5,013 nt of DNA from RUG11247 sp050945995 (lineage in GTDB: Bacteria > Bacillota > Clostridia > Christensenellales > Aristaeellaceae), in the NCBI GenBank assembly GCA_050945995.1, contig JBMNUA010000183.1, positions 1 to 5,013 on the forward strand, given 5' to 3'. Positions 1 to 5,013 of the stretch are shown piece after piece. The position numbers were made by a program, and so were the translations under genes. Every line of letters begins with the position of its first letter. Position 1 is the first letter of the stretch. The notes below the pieces were generated by a model. It saw nothing but the letters and a program-made list of their open reading frames with translations, ran no database searches and was not told the origin of the DNA.

Positions 1-53
1 CGGCGCCCCTCGCGGCGGATGCGCTCAAAAAGGCGATCGAGCTGGGCAATTGA
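1..53 (+). CDS. 3' end of an unidentified gene (partial)
   Basis: An open + strand frame enters from the left edge and ends in TGA at 51-53. The visible residues read APLAADALKKAIELGN, an alanine/lysine-rich amphipathic helix that is a common kind of protein C-terminus. The codons are GC-rich and similar to those of the genes to the right, and the frame stops just before a hairpin terminator, which fits a real gene end. Only 16 residues are visible, so no family can be assigned. The gene converges on the minus-strand operon. It could be a chance open frame, since any frame in GC-rich DNA stays open easily over this length. Confidence 0.45.
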   Translation, partial: APLAADALKKAIELGN

Positions 54-71
54 TACGAACTCCATTCGTAT
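53..71. other. small inverted repeat after the upstream stop codon
   Basis: ATACGAA at 53-59 pairs with TTCGTAT at 65-71 around a 5-base loop, giving a 7-bp stem that starts at the last base of the TGA stop. No T-run follows it, so it is not an intrinsic terminator by itself; it might protect the 3' end of the upstream transcript or be chance. Confidence 0.3.
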
Positions 72-89
72 GACGTGCTCGTGACCATG

Positions 90-131
90 AAAAAACGACC
101 GCGGATCAACCCCGATCCGCGGTCGTTTCTA
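90..131 (-). terminator. intrinsic terminator of the CotH-VTC-DUF4956 operon, possibly bidirectional
   Basis: A perfect 15-bp stem (93-107 pairs with 114-128) encloses a 6-base loop (108-113). Read on the minus strand, the hairpin begins 10 bases after the DUF4956 stop and its distal arm runs into six T residues (bases 95-90), the classic form of a Rho-independent terminator. Read on the + strand, the stem is followed by TTTCTATTT, a weaker but usable T-rich tail, so the same hairpin may also end the convergent upstream gene that stops at 53. Confidence 0.92.
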
Positions 132-137
132 TTTCCC

Positions 138-800
138 CTACGCCCCCTCGCCGCTGTACGCCACCAGCGCGGCGTCCTGCACGCCCGCAAGCTGCGTGAT
201 CTTGTTGAGGAACGCGTCCTGCTTCTCCACGCGCACCTCATACGTCGCCTCGATCCCCGCAGCGGTGATGGTCTTGGACTTTAATTTGTTGAACCGCAGC
301 GTGTTTACCGCCTGCGCGACACCGCGCTCGGCGACCTCGTTCATGCGCACCACGAGAAGGAAGCTGTTTGTTTTCGCGGACTGCGCGTGCACGAGGAAGG
401 TGAGCAGCGCGGCGATGCCGACGACCGTGACCGCGGTTAAGAAAAACTGCCCCGCGCCCAAAAGGATGCCCATCGTCAGCGACCAGAACATGTACGCGGT
501 GTCGAGCGGGTCTTTCACGGCGGTGCGGAAGCGCACGATGGAGAGCGCGCCGACCATGCCCATCGAAAGCTGGATCGACTCCTTGATGCACATCACAACG
601 GGCGTTGTGATGAGCGTCATCATGACAAGCGTGACGGTGAAGTTGTTCGAGAACATCACGCCCCGGTAGTTGCGCCGATAAATAAACGCGATGAACAGCC
701 CCACGGCGAAGGCGAGTACCAGCGAAAATACGATCGTGAGCCACGATGCCGGGGTGATCGTCTGGGAGCTGAACAGGTTCGATATTGTGCTTTTGTTCAT
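138..800 (-). CDS. DUF4956 family integral membrane protein
   Basis: A 220-residue membrane protein that I place in the DUF4956 family, whose biochemical role is not known. Hydrophobic segments lie near residues 20-41, 54-72, 102-118 and 119-138, with a further short apolar stretch at 75-88. The family signature GALSIVRFRTAVKDP is at 84-98, between membrane segments. After residue 145 a soluble alpha/beta domain of about 75 residues follows (SFLLVVRMNE at 146-155, TYEVRVEK at 186-193, then a helix and a last strand ending ALVAYSGEGA); its layout resembles the small ferredoxin-like/ACT-like domains found at the C-terminus of MgtC-type membrane proteins. The ATG at 798-800 is chosen because AGGAGG sits 8 bases upstream (809-814). 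The frame is open further upstream, to 1220, but only in antisense-like arginine/alanine-rich translation overlapping the VTC gene. It is the last gene of the operon, 38 bases after the VTC stop and 10 bases before the terminator. Family call is firm; any transport or channel role is inference. Confidence 0.93.
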   Translation of the reverse strand: MNKSTISNLFSSQTITPASWLTIVFSLVLAFAVGLFIAFIYRRNYRGVMFSNNFTVTLVMMTLITTPVVMCIKESIQLSMGMVGALSIVRFRTAVKDPLDTAYMFWSLTMGILLGAGQFFLTAVTVVGIAALLTFLVHAQSAKTNSFLLVVRMNEVAERGVAQAVNTLRFNKLKSKTITAAGIEATYEVRVEKQDAFLNKITQLAGVQDAALVAYSGEGA

Positions 801-808
801 GGGTGAAT

Positions 809-814
809 CCTCCT
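809..814 (-). promoter_or_regulatory. ribosome binding site of the DUF4956 gene
   Basis: The minus strand reads GAGGAGG followed by ATTCACCC and ATG, a near-perfect Shine-Dalgarno match with an 8-base spacer. It fixes the start at 800 and rules out the much longer open frame that runs back into the VTC gene. Confidence 0.88.
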
Positions 815-838
815 CATGTATCTCATGGCGCGGACGCG

Positions 839-1546
839 TCATTGTAGCGGTTCGTATCTCCGGCAGAGCACATATTTTGAAATCGCGCTGCGCTCCGCGT
901 CGAGCCCGACGAGCAGCCCTGCGATGTAATCCGGCAGGTAGCGGTCGAACTTGATCTCGAGTATCTCCACATCCCGGTTGAGCGGCGATACCATCGGTAT
1001 ATCGGGGTCGAACAGCGCGATGCTCGAAAGCCCGCTGCGCAGGTGCATGTCCAGCGTGATGCGCACGTTCTCCACCGGGTGGGTGTACGCCTCGCGCGCG
1101 TACTCCACAATCACCCGCGGGCGCAAAAGCTGCGTGCGCATAGCGACGAACACCTCGCGCAACAGCGGGTTTGACGCGCCGTGCAAGCCCCAGGGGTCGC
1201 CCGCGATCAGCCGCTCGCACAGCCTGCGCGTGATCTGCACCGACGATTTTGAGATCCGGTCGCCCGTCTTGCGCTTGCGTTCGAGGAAGATCTGCCGATC
1301 CGTGTTGTTGTAGATGCGGATGCGGTACTTGTCGCGGTTCATCACGCCGCCGAGCTTGTCGTGATACGCGCGGTCGTATGCGTCGTCAAAGTACAACGAC
1401 CGCACCGCATACGGCCCGTTTTCACAATGCGCGTCGAGCCGCAATACGGGGTACAGCCGCGCGCGCAGCGCCTCCAGCTCGCCGGGGTTGATGTAGTATT
1501 TCAGCTCATGCCGCGGGGGGAGCGCTTGGCGCTTTTCACCCTGCAA
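839..1546 (-). CDS. VTC-domain polyphosphate polymerase
   Basis: A 235-residue protein that is essentially one VTC domain, the catalytic fold of the yeast vacuolar transporter chaperone, a triphosphate-tunnel-type enzyme that makes inorganic polyphosphate from ATP. Visible hallmarks in order: RHELKYYI (12-19), RSLYFDD (49-55), KYRIRIYN (73-80), LERKRK (88-93), RPRVIVEYAREAY (142-154), VRITLD (161-166), LEIKF (196-200) and SAISKYV (220-226). The alternating basic residues on strands (R75/R77, K91/K93, R144, R163) would line the tunnel, and E197 plus K199 near the C-terminus match the expected metal- and phosphate-binding positions by analogy with yeast Vtc4. It has no signal peptide, membrane helix or SPX domain, so it is predicted to be a soluble cytosolic enzyme. 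The start is TTG at 1544-1546, supported by AGGAGG 8 bases upstream and by the domain beginning at about residue 12; the next methionine (69) lies inside the domain. It follows the CotH gene after 21 bases and precedes DUF4956, a likely membrane partner. Activity is inferred from motifs. Confidence 0.93.
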   Translation of the reverse strand: MQGEKRQALPPRHELKYYINPGELEALRARLYPVLRLDAHCENGPYAVRSLYFDDAYDRAYHDKLGGVMNRDKYRIRIYNNTDRQIFLERKRKTGDRISKSSVQITRRLCERLIAGDPWGLHGASNPLLREVFVAMRTQLLRPRVIVEYAREAYTHPVENVRITLDMHLRSGLSSIALFDPDIPMVSPLNRDVEILEIKFDRYLPDYIAGLLVGLDAERSAISKYVLCRRYEPLQ

Positions 1547-1554
1547 AGAAATGC

Positions 1555-1560
1555 CCTCCT
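1555..1560 (-). promoter_or_regulatory. ribosome binding site deciding a TTG start (VTC gene)
   Basis: The minus strand reads GGAGGAGGG, then GCATTTCT, then TTG. AGGAGG at 1555-1560 with an 8-base spacer is ideal and there is no ATG or GTG at the right place, so TTG at 1546 is the start. The site lies within the 21-base gap after the CotH stop, so the two genes are probably translated from one message. Confidence 0.85.
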
Positions 1561-1567
1561 CCGCGCG

Positions 1568-4500
1568 TCATTGCGCTGAATTTTCGTATGCCCGCACGGC
1601 TTCGTATGCCGCGCCGAAGTAATGCTGCATCTCGTCGTTTGAGAGGCTGAGCGCTTCCTGAAACCAGGTGAGCAGCTTCGCCGGGCGGTCGATGGCGTAG
1701 TTGACGAATTTGCGCATCGACGCCTGATGATCGCTCTGCGAGATGCCCCAGCGCGAAAGCTGCATTTCCAGCTCGGGCTCGAGCGCGCGGTAGCGGTCCA
1801 TGATGCGCACCTCGAGGCTCGCGGTGGTGAAGGTCGTCGCCATCTCCTGCCCGAAATAGGTGAGGAACTCGTCGCGGAAGCGGTCGTTTTTCATGCAGCC
1901 GATGAACAAATCGTTGTTCGTGCGGTTGCTCGCGCCCATGCCGCCCGGCGTCAGCCAGCGGCGGATCGAGTTCGTGTCCTCGTAAAACGCCCAGTCGAGG
2001 TCGTAGAGCACCCAGCGCCATAGCCCGTCCGCGTAGGCGTTGCGGTAGCGCTTGACGTTCAATGTGTCGGTGTTCCCGGTAAAAATCTGCACCGACATGT
2101 ATTCGATGTAGTTTTGGATGTCGATCACCGAGCCGATGCGCTCATACGCCTCGTCGGTATTTGTGTTGTTGCTGTTGACATATTCGAGCAGCGCGGCATA
2201 CGTCTCGTTCGACCCACGCATGGCGTTCGTGTTCGCCTTCACCAGGTCGATGTTGTCCTCCTGCCCCTCCCAGCCCTCGAACTGGCAGATCGAACGCGCG
2301 TTGATGTGCTCGCGCATGTTGTAATGACCCCAGTATTCGCCGTTGATGTATACGATGCACAACTCCGTCTTCTGATAAAACACGCTTGTATTTTCCGCAA
2401 GAGAGGTGAGCACCGAATCGCGCATGCGCGTATAGGTGCCGTCCTGCCCGGATTGGCGCAAAAGGAACGAGCCGTATTCCTCGTAATCGCGCTCGTCAAA
2501 CAGCGCCGCTTGGAACGTGCCGCCCCCGCCGTAGCGCGACCGCGCGTAGATTTTAAATGCCTGCTGCTTCATCGCACGGCTGTACTGCCCGTGCAATTTC
2601 ACCCCGCACGCCTGCGACAGAAGCGGATCGCCGTCGGTTTCGTATATCTCGATGTGTCCCTCGCGCTCCCAGTCCATCCAGAAGTTCGCGCCGCGGTTCA
2701 TCGAGCCGTAGGGGAAATCCGGCAGCGCGTTCGGGCCTTTCACCATGATGCCCGTCTCGTTGCTGAACAGGTTCGCCGGGTCGCTCACGAGCGATACCAC
2801 GCGCATGGTGTGCGAAACGCCGAAAAAATACGTCTGCGTGCGCATGTTCGATGCGAGCGCGTCGCCGGCGTATACGCGGGTGCGAAGCGCCGTGGTCGCG
2901 CCGATGGTGATCGGGCCGGTGTAGAGCGTCGAACCCTCGTCGGGGTCGGTGTAGTCGGTGGTGTAGTAAATCCGGTCGCCCGGCTCCGCGGTCAACTCGA
3001 CCGTGACCGTCTCGCCCGCGTCAAACAGCCCGCCCGCCACCGAGTAGGTCGCCTCCGCCGCCCGGCGCACATAATGCGCGCCCGCGTTCTGCGCAAGCGG
3101 CGTGGACGTCGTAAAATAATAAAACCTGCCGTACTGCCCGGGAAGCCGCCCGTAGGTGATGTTGGAATACTGCGGCGGCAGGAACGCGCGGTCGAAGATT
3201 TCGCCCTCGCCCGTCGATAAACACAGGTTGTAGCCGCCCGCGGCGGACAGTCTGAAACTTGCGTACTGCTCGTTGTCGATGCCCTCGCCGCGCCCCGCCA
3301 GAAACACGCCGAAATACCCGCCCGGCTCGATCACCGTGCCCGCGGGGAACTGCCATTTGCGCGGCTTGCCCGCGTCGTCGGACAGCCCGAACCCGGAGAT
3401 GTCGATGGCGGCGTCTGTCGCGTTGTACAATTCAACCCAATCGTATTTCGCCTCCGTCGTCGAGGCGGCGATCTCACTTAAATACAGCCCAATAGCATTT
3501 TGCGCCGCGAACCGATCCGAGATCAGCGCGGCGCTTTCCTGCGTGTTGGGCATCCCCGGCGTCGGTGGAATCGTCTTGGTAAAATCCCCGTATTCATCCT
3601 TGGAGTAGGCTTCGTCCGCCTTTAAAAGCCCGTAGTCGATCGCGTCGAGCAGTTGCCCCTTCTCGTTTGAGAGTACGACCGATTCGCCCTCCGTACTCAG
3701 CTTAAACGAGGTGTGGTACTCGCCGTTCTCCGCCTTGTCGAGCCCGGATGCGTACACCAGCAGATAGCCTCCCGCCGGGATCTTTGCGCCCGCCGGGAAC
3801 GCCCATTTCATCACGGAATTTCGCGAATCGCTCAGGTGATAGCCCGCGAGGCTCACCTCCGCGTTTGAACGGTTGTACAGCTCGATGTAATCGTGGTACA
3901 GCCCGCTCGCGTCCGGCGCGTAGGTGATGTTTTTCGCCATCAGCTCGCTGATCTCAATGGGGCTTTCGAGCATCACGGTTTGAAAGGTCTGGTGGTTTTC
4001 CGCCGTGTTGGGCAGCCCCGGCGTGAACGCGGCGGTGCTCTCCCAGGCTTGCTCGTCGATGCGCTCGTAGGCGATGTTGTTGGCGAGCTCCGGGATGTTG
4101 ACCGAATCGATCGCCGTGCCCTGCGCGTTAAACAGCATCAGCGTATCGCCAGCCCGCCCGATCGCAAACGGTGCGTGGAACTCGTAGCCGGAGGCGTTTC
4201 GCAGCTTGTTGTCGCAGAATACGAGCACGCACTCGCCCGGCTGGACTTCCATGTCCGGGAATATGAATTGGTTGGTCGCCGTCGCGCTCTTGGCGACGGT
4301 GTAGCCGCCGATGCTGACCGGGCGCGTACCGGTATTGTAAATTTCAAAATAATCGGCGCTTTCGCCGTCCTCCGTGTAGAAGGCGGAGTCGTTTGCCGAC
4401 ATGACCTCGTTTAGGCGGATGTCGTCGATCCCGTAGATTTCGGTCACCGCGCCGTCTTCCGCCTCCGCGCCGGTCACATCAAGCCGAAACCCATCGGTGT

Positions 4501-4621
4501 TGTTTAATTGGTAGACAAACGCTGCGATGATCACAATCAGCCCGATCACCACGATCAACGTGATGTCACTTCTTCCGGCGCGCGTTCGCGCCGGCGCTTT
4601 GCGCGCAGGCCTTTTTGCCAC
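1568..4621 (-). CDS. membrane-anchored CotH-family kinase with three lamin-tail domains
   Basis: A 1017-residue multidomain surface protein. Residues 1-17 are strongly basic and 19-38 form one hydrophobic segment (TLIVVIGLIVIIAAFVY) without an obvious signal peptidase site, so a type II anchor with the rest outside is predicted. Three lamin-tail domains follow (about 64-206, 222-360, 378-513), then a chitobiase-C/Fn3-associated beta-domain (523-598, with RIYYTTDYTDPDEG at 550-563 and YTGPITI at 567-573), then a CotH kinase domain (about 605-985). CotH proteins are atypical protein kinases; Bacillus subtilis CotH phosphorylates spore coat proteins. Likely kinase motifs here are GVKLHG (673-678), KQQAFKIYAR (685-694), YINGEYWGHYNMRE (758-771), GNTDT (849-853, candidate catalytic D852) and YDLDWAF (873-879, candidate metal ligands D874 and D876). 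The GTG start at 4619-4621 is chosen for GGAGG 7 bases upstream; an in-frame extension to 4834 would run through the promoter. First gene of the operon. The substrate is unknown, and the lamin-tail domains suggest binding to cell surface, polymer or nucleic acid. Not called cotH, because domain make-up differs from the spore protein. Confidence 0.93.
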   Translation of the reverse strand: MAKRPARKAPARTRAGRSDITLIVVIGLIVIIAAFVYQLNNTDGFRLDVTGAEAEDGAVTEIYGIDDIRLNEVMSANDSAFYTEDGESADYFEIYNTGTRPVSIGGYTVAKSATATNQFIFPDMEVQPGECVLVFCDNKLRNASGYEFHAPFAIGRAGDTLMLFNAQGTAIDSVNIPELANNIAYERIDEQAWESTAAFTPGLPNTAENHQTFQTVMLESPIEISELMAKNITYAPDASGLYHDYIELYNRSNAEVSLAGYHLSDSRNSVMKWAFPAGAKIPAGGYLLVYASGLDKAENGEYHTSFKLSTEGESVVLSNEKGQLLDAIDYGLLKADEAYSKDEYGDFTKTIPPTPGMPNTQESAALISDRFAAQNAIGLYLSEIAASTTEAKYDWVELYNATDAAIDISGFGLSDDAGKPRKWQFPAGTVIEPGGYFGVFLAGRGEGIDNEQYASFRLSAAGGYNLCLSTGEGEIFDRAFLPPQYSNITYGRLPGQYGRFYYFTTSTPLAQNAGAHYVRRAAEATYSVAGGLFDAGETVTVELTAEPGDRIYYTTDYTDPDEGSTLYTGPITIGATTALRTRVYAGDALASNMRTQTYFFGVSHTMRVVSLVSDPANLFSNETGIMVKGPNALPDFPYGSMNRGANFWMDWEREGHIEIYETDGDPLLSQACGVKLHGQYSRAMKQQAFKIYARSRYGGGGTFQAALFDERDYEEYGSFLLRQSGQDGTYTRMRDSVLTSLAENTSVFYQKTELCIVYINGEYWGHYNMREHINARSICQFEGWEGQEDNIDLVKANTNAMRGSNETYAALLEYVNSNNTNTDEAYERIGSVIDIQNYIEYMSVQIFTGNTDTLNVKRYRNAYADGLWRWVLYDLDWAFYEDTNSIRRWLTPGGMGASNRTNNDLFIGCMKNDRFRDEFLTYFGQEMATTFTTASLEVRIMDRYRALEPELEMQLSRWGISQSDHQASMRKFVNYAIDRPAKLLTWFQEALSLSNDEMQHYFGAAYEAVRAYENSAQ
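3083..3490 (-). repeat. lamin-tail domain 3 of the CotH protein
   Basis: Residues 378-513. Key positions are LYLSEIAAS (379-387), DWVELYNATDAAIDISGFGL (394-413), KWQFPAGTVIEPGGYFGVF (422-440), and an end STPLAQNA (506-513) that takes the place of the TPGxPNT closing motif of the other copies. Clearly related to copy 2 at protein level; I see no long exact DNA repeat, so the duplication is old. Confidence 0.82.
3542..3958 (-). repeat. lamin-tail domain 2 of the CotH protein
   Basis: Residues 222-360. It opens with IEISELMAKN, has DYIELYNRSNAEVSLAGYHL (244-263), the strand-rich WAFPAGAKIPAGGYLLVY (273-290) and closes with TPGMPNT (354-360). It is the most canonical of the three copies and aligns closely with copy 3 around YIELYN/WVELYN and FPAG-x5-PGGY. 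Lamin-tail domains are immunoglobulin-like folds common in bacterial exported proteins. Confidence 0.85.
4004..4432 (-). repeat. lamin-tail domain 1 of the CotH protein
   Basis: Residues 64-206. It starts at IDDIRLNEVMSAN (65-77), has DYFEIYNTGTRPVSIGGYTV (90-109), FIFPDMEVQPGECVLVF (119-135) and closes with FTPGLPNT (199-206). More diverged than copies 2 and 3: the SD.. and FPAG elements are replaced, and it carries two cysteines (C131, C136) that the other copies lack at this point. Confidence 0.8.
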
Positions 4622-4628
4622 GAGCGCA

Positions 4629-4633
4629 CCTCC
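4629..4633 (-). promoter_or_regulatory. ribosome binding site deciding a GTG start (CotH gene)
   Basis: The minus strand reads AAGGGGAGG, then TGCGCTC, then GTG GCA AAA. GGAGG at 4629-4633 with a 7-base spacer sets the start at 4621, directly followed by the basic N-terminus expected before a membrane anchor. Confidence 0.85.
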
Positions 4634-4651
4634 CCTTATCACACATGCCCA

Positions 4652-4667
4652 TCTATGATACATGATA
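4652..4667 (-). promoter_or_regulatory. tandem TATCAT repeat over the start of transcription
   Basis: The minus strand carries TATCATG directly followed by TATCATAG, two TATCAT units with a 7-base period, lying just after the -10 hexamer and over the expected start of transcription. The position would suit a repressor site, but the period is short of a helical turn and it may equally be an AT-rich coincidence or an alternative -10. Confidence 0.25.
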
Positions 4668-4695
4668 ACTATATAAATTGCGACGATAAAGTCAA
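4668..4695 (-). promoter_or_regulatory. sigma-A/sigma-70 type promoter of the operon
   Basis: On the minus strand TTGACT (4695-4690) and TATAGT (4673-4668) are separated by 16 bases; each hexamer matches its consensus at five of six positions. Transcription would begin near 4661, giving a leader of about 40 bases before the GTG start. The surrounding sequence is AT-rich, in contrast to the GC-rich genes. No other comparable promoter is visible before the second and third genes. Confidence 0.72.
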
Positions 4696-4726
4696 GACAA
4701 AAGAAAGAATATTCTGTTAACGCAAA

Positions 4727-4738
4727 ATGCGCGCGCAT
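4727..4738. other. 12-bp palindrome in the divergent intergenic region
   Basis: ATGCGCGCGCAT is a perfect palindrome lying upstream of the minus-strand -35 and about 75 bases before the acetyltransferase start. A second, AT-rich 10-bp palindrome, ATATGCATAT, is at 4774-4783. Either could be a protein-binding site shared by the divergent genes; the alternating GC core could also arise by chance in GC-rich DNA. Confidence 0.3.
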
Positions 4739-4813
4739 GGGAAATAGGAAAAAACGCGGACCATCGCCGGATGATATGCATATTTTGAGATGGGGACCGG
4801 ATGGAGGGAACCC

Positions 4814-5013
4814 ATGAACGCAATGCGATATCAACGGCTGGACGCAAGTTACCTAGAGCGAATGCTTGAGATACAAAGGGAGTGCTGGGACAATGATCCC
4901 GGAAAGTTTGTAAAAAGCAGCCGGGAGGCGTACACCCGGGCATTTGAGTTTGATAATTTCGTCGTCGGCGCGCTGGACGGCGAACGGTTGGCGGGGTTTT
5001 TAAATTGCGCCTC
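4814..5013 (+). CDS. probable GNAT-family N-acetyltransferase, N-terminal part
   Basis: An open frame from ATG at 4814 runs off the right edge with 66 codons visible. The protein starts MNAMRYQRLDASYLERMLEI, then has a helix-rich section with WDNDPGKFVKSS (25-36) and a strand pair FVVGALDGERLAGFLNC (49-65). The strand-turn-strand around DGE..GF, after two N-terminal helices, is the usual beginning of GNAT acetyltransferases, which move an acetyl group from acetyl-CoA to an amine. The acetyl-CoA binding motif would lie beyond the window, so the call rests on the fold pattern. GGAGGG at 4803-4808, 5 bases before the ATG, supports this start over the ATG at 4823, whose spacing would be too long. 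It is transcribed away from the operon, and its substrate cannot be told. I see no convincing + strand promoter. Confidence 0.75.
   Translation, partial: MNAMRYQRLDASYLERMLEIQRECWDNDPGKFVKSSREAYTRAFEFDNFVVGALDGERLAGFLNCA

Noticed and set aside
196..669. + strand open frame of 157 codons opposite the DUF4956 gene
   Set aside because: Its hydrophobic stretches mirror the complementary membrane-protein codons; the minus strand carries the family signature, start signal and terminator.
801..1220. Upstream extension of the DUF4956 frame by 140 codons on the minus strand
   Set aside because: The extension overlaps the VTC gene almost entirely in another frame, translates to arginine/alanine-rich sequence without family features, and lacks the strong ribosome binding site found at the ATG at 800.
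2114..3220. Long + strand open frame of 368 codons opposite the CotH gene
   Set aside because: It is an antisense shadow of GC-rich coding sequence: rich in R, V, A and H, with no recognisable domain or membrane pattern and no supporting ribosome binding site that I could see, while the minus strand encodes clear domains.
3893..4414. + strand open frame of 173 codons opposite lamin-tail domain 1
   Set aside because: Another shadow frame; composition is arginine/valine-rich and the opposing strand has well-supported domain motifs.
1568..4621. Possibility that the CotH protein is the spore coat protein CotH itself
   Set aside because: It has a membrane anchor and about 600 extra residues of lamin-tail and beta-domains, and no other spore coat gene is nearby, so only the kinase family is claimed.
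4622..4834. In-frame extension of the CotH gene to an ATG at 4834
   Set aside because: It would translate through the AT-rich promoter and the ribosome binding site and overlap the start of the divergent acetyltransferase; the GTG at 4621 has a proper ribosome binding site and gives a normal basic-plus-anchor N-terminus.
4692..4943. Minus-strand open frame of 83 codons across the divergent promoter and acetyltransferase start
   Set aside because: It has no ribosome binding site, covers promoter sequence, and is opposed by the better supported GNAT frame.

Overview
The window reads as part of a bacterial chromosome, most likely a GC-rich member of the Bacillota (class Clostridia). The signs are strong AGGAGG-type ribosome binding sites with 7-8 base spacers, use of ATG, GTG and TTG starts, GC-rich genes separated by a short AT-rich promoter region, and a CotH / polyphosphate-polymerase / DUF4956 gene set that I recall from clostridial genomes. 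The taxonomic call is inference from style and gene content only.

Layout. Bases 1-53 hold the last codons of an unidentified + strand gene that converges on the main operon. A strong hairpin terminator at 90-131 lies between the two. From 4621 down to 138 runs a three-gene minus-strand operon: (1) a 1017-residue membrane-anchored protein with three lamin-tail domains, a chitobiase-C/Fn3-like domain and a CotH kinase domain (1568-4621, GTG start); (2) a 235-residue VTC-domain polyphosphate polymerase (839-1546, TTG start); (3) a 220-residue DUF4956 membrane protein (138-800, ATG start). The gaps are only 21 and 38 bases, each gene has its own strong Shine-Dalgarno site, and the operon has one good sigma-70/sigma-A type promoter upstream (4668-4695) and one terminator downstream. 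A divergent + strand gene starting at 4814 is the N-terminus of a probable GNAT acetyltransferase, cut by the window edge.

How the genes may work together. The VTC protein is predicted to be cytosolic and to make polyphosphate from ATP. It has no membrane part, whereas the VTC subunits of yeast carry one; the DUF4956 protein, with four to five hydrophobic segments and a cytosolic C-terminal domain, could be its membrane partner or export channel. The CotH protein is predicted to have its kinase and adhesive-looking domains outside the membrane, where ATP is scarce. Taken together this suggests an envelope polyphosphate or phosphorylation module. That combined function is a hypothesis; the gene identities and the operon structure are well supported by the sequence.

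There is no RNA gene, insertion sequence, CRISPR array or other mobile element that I can see. The window is almost fully coding; the only sizeable non-coding stretch is the 192-base divergent promoter region (4622-4813).
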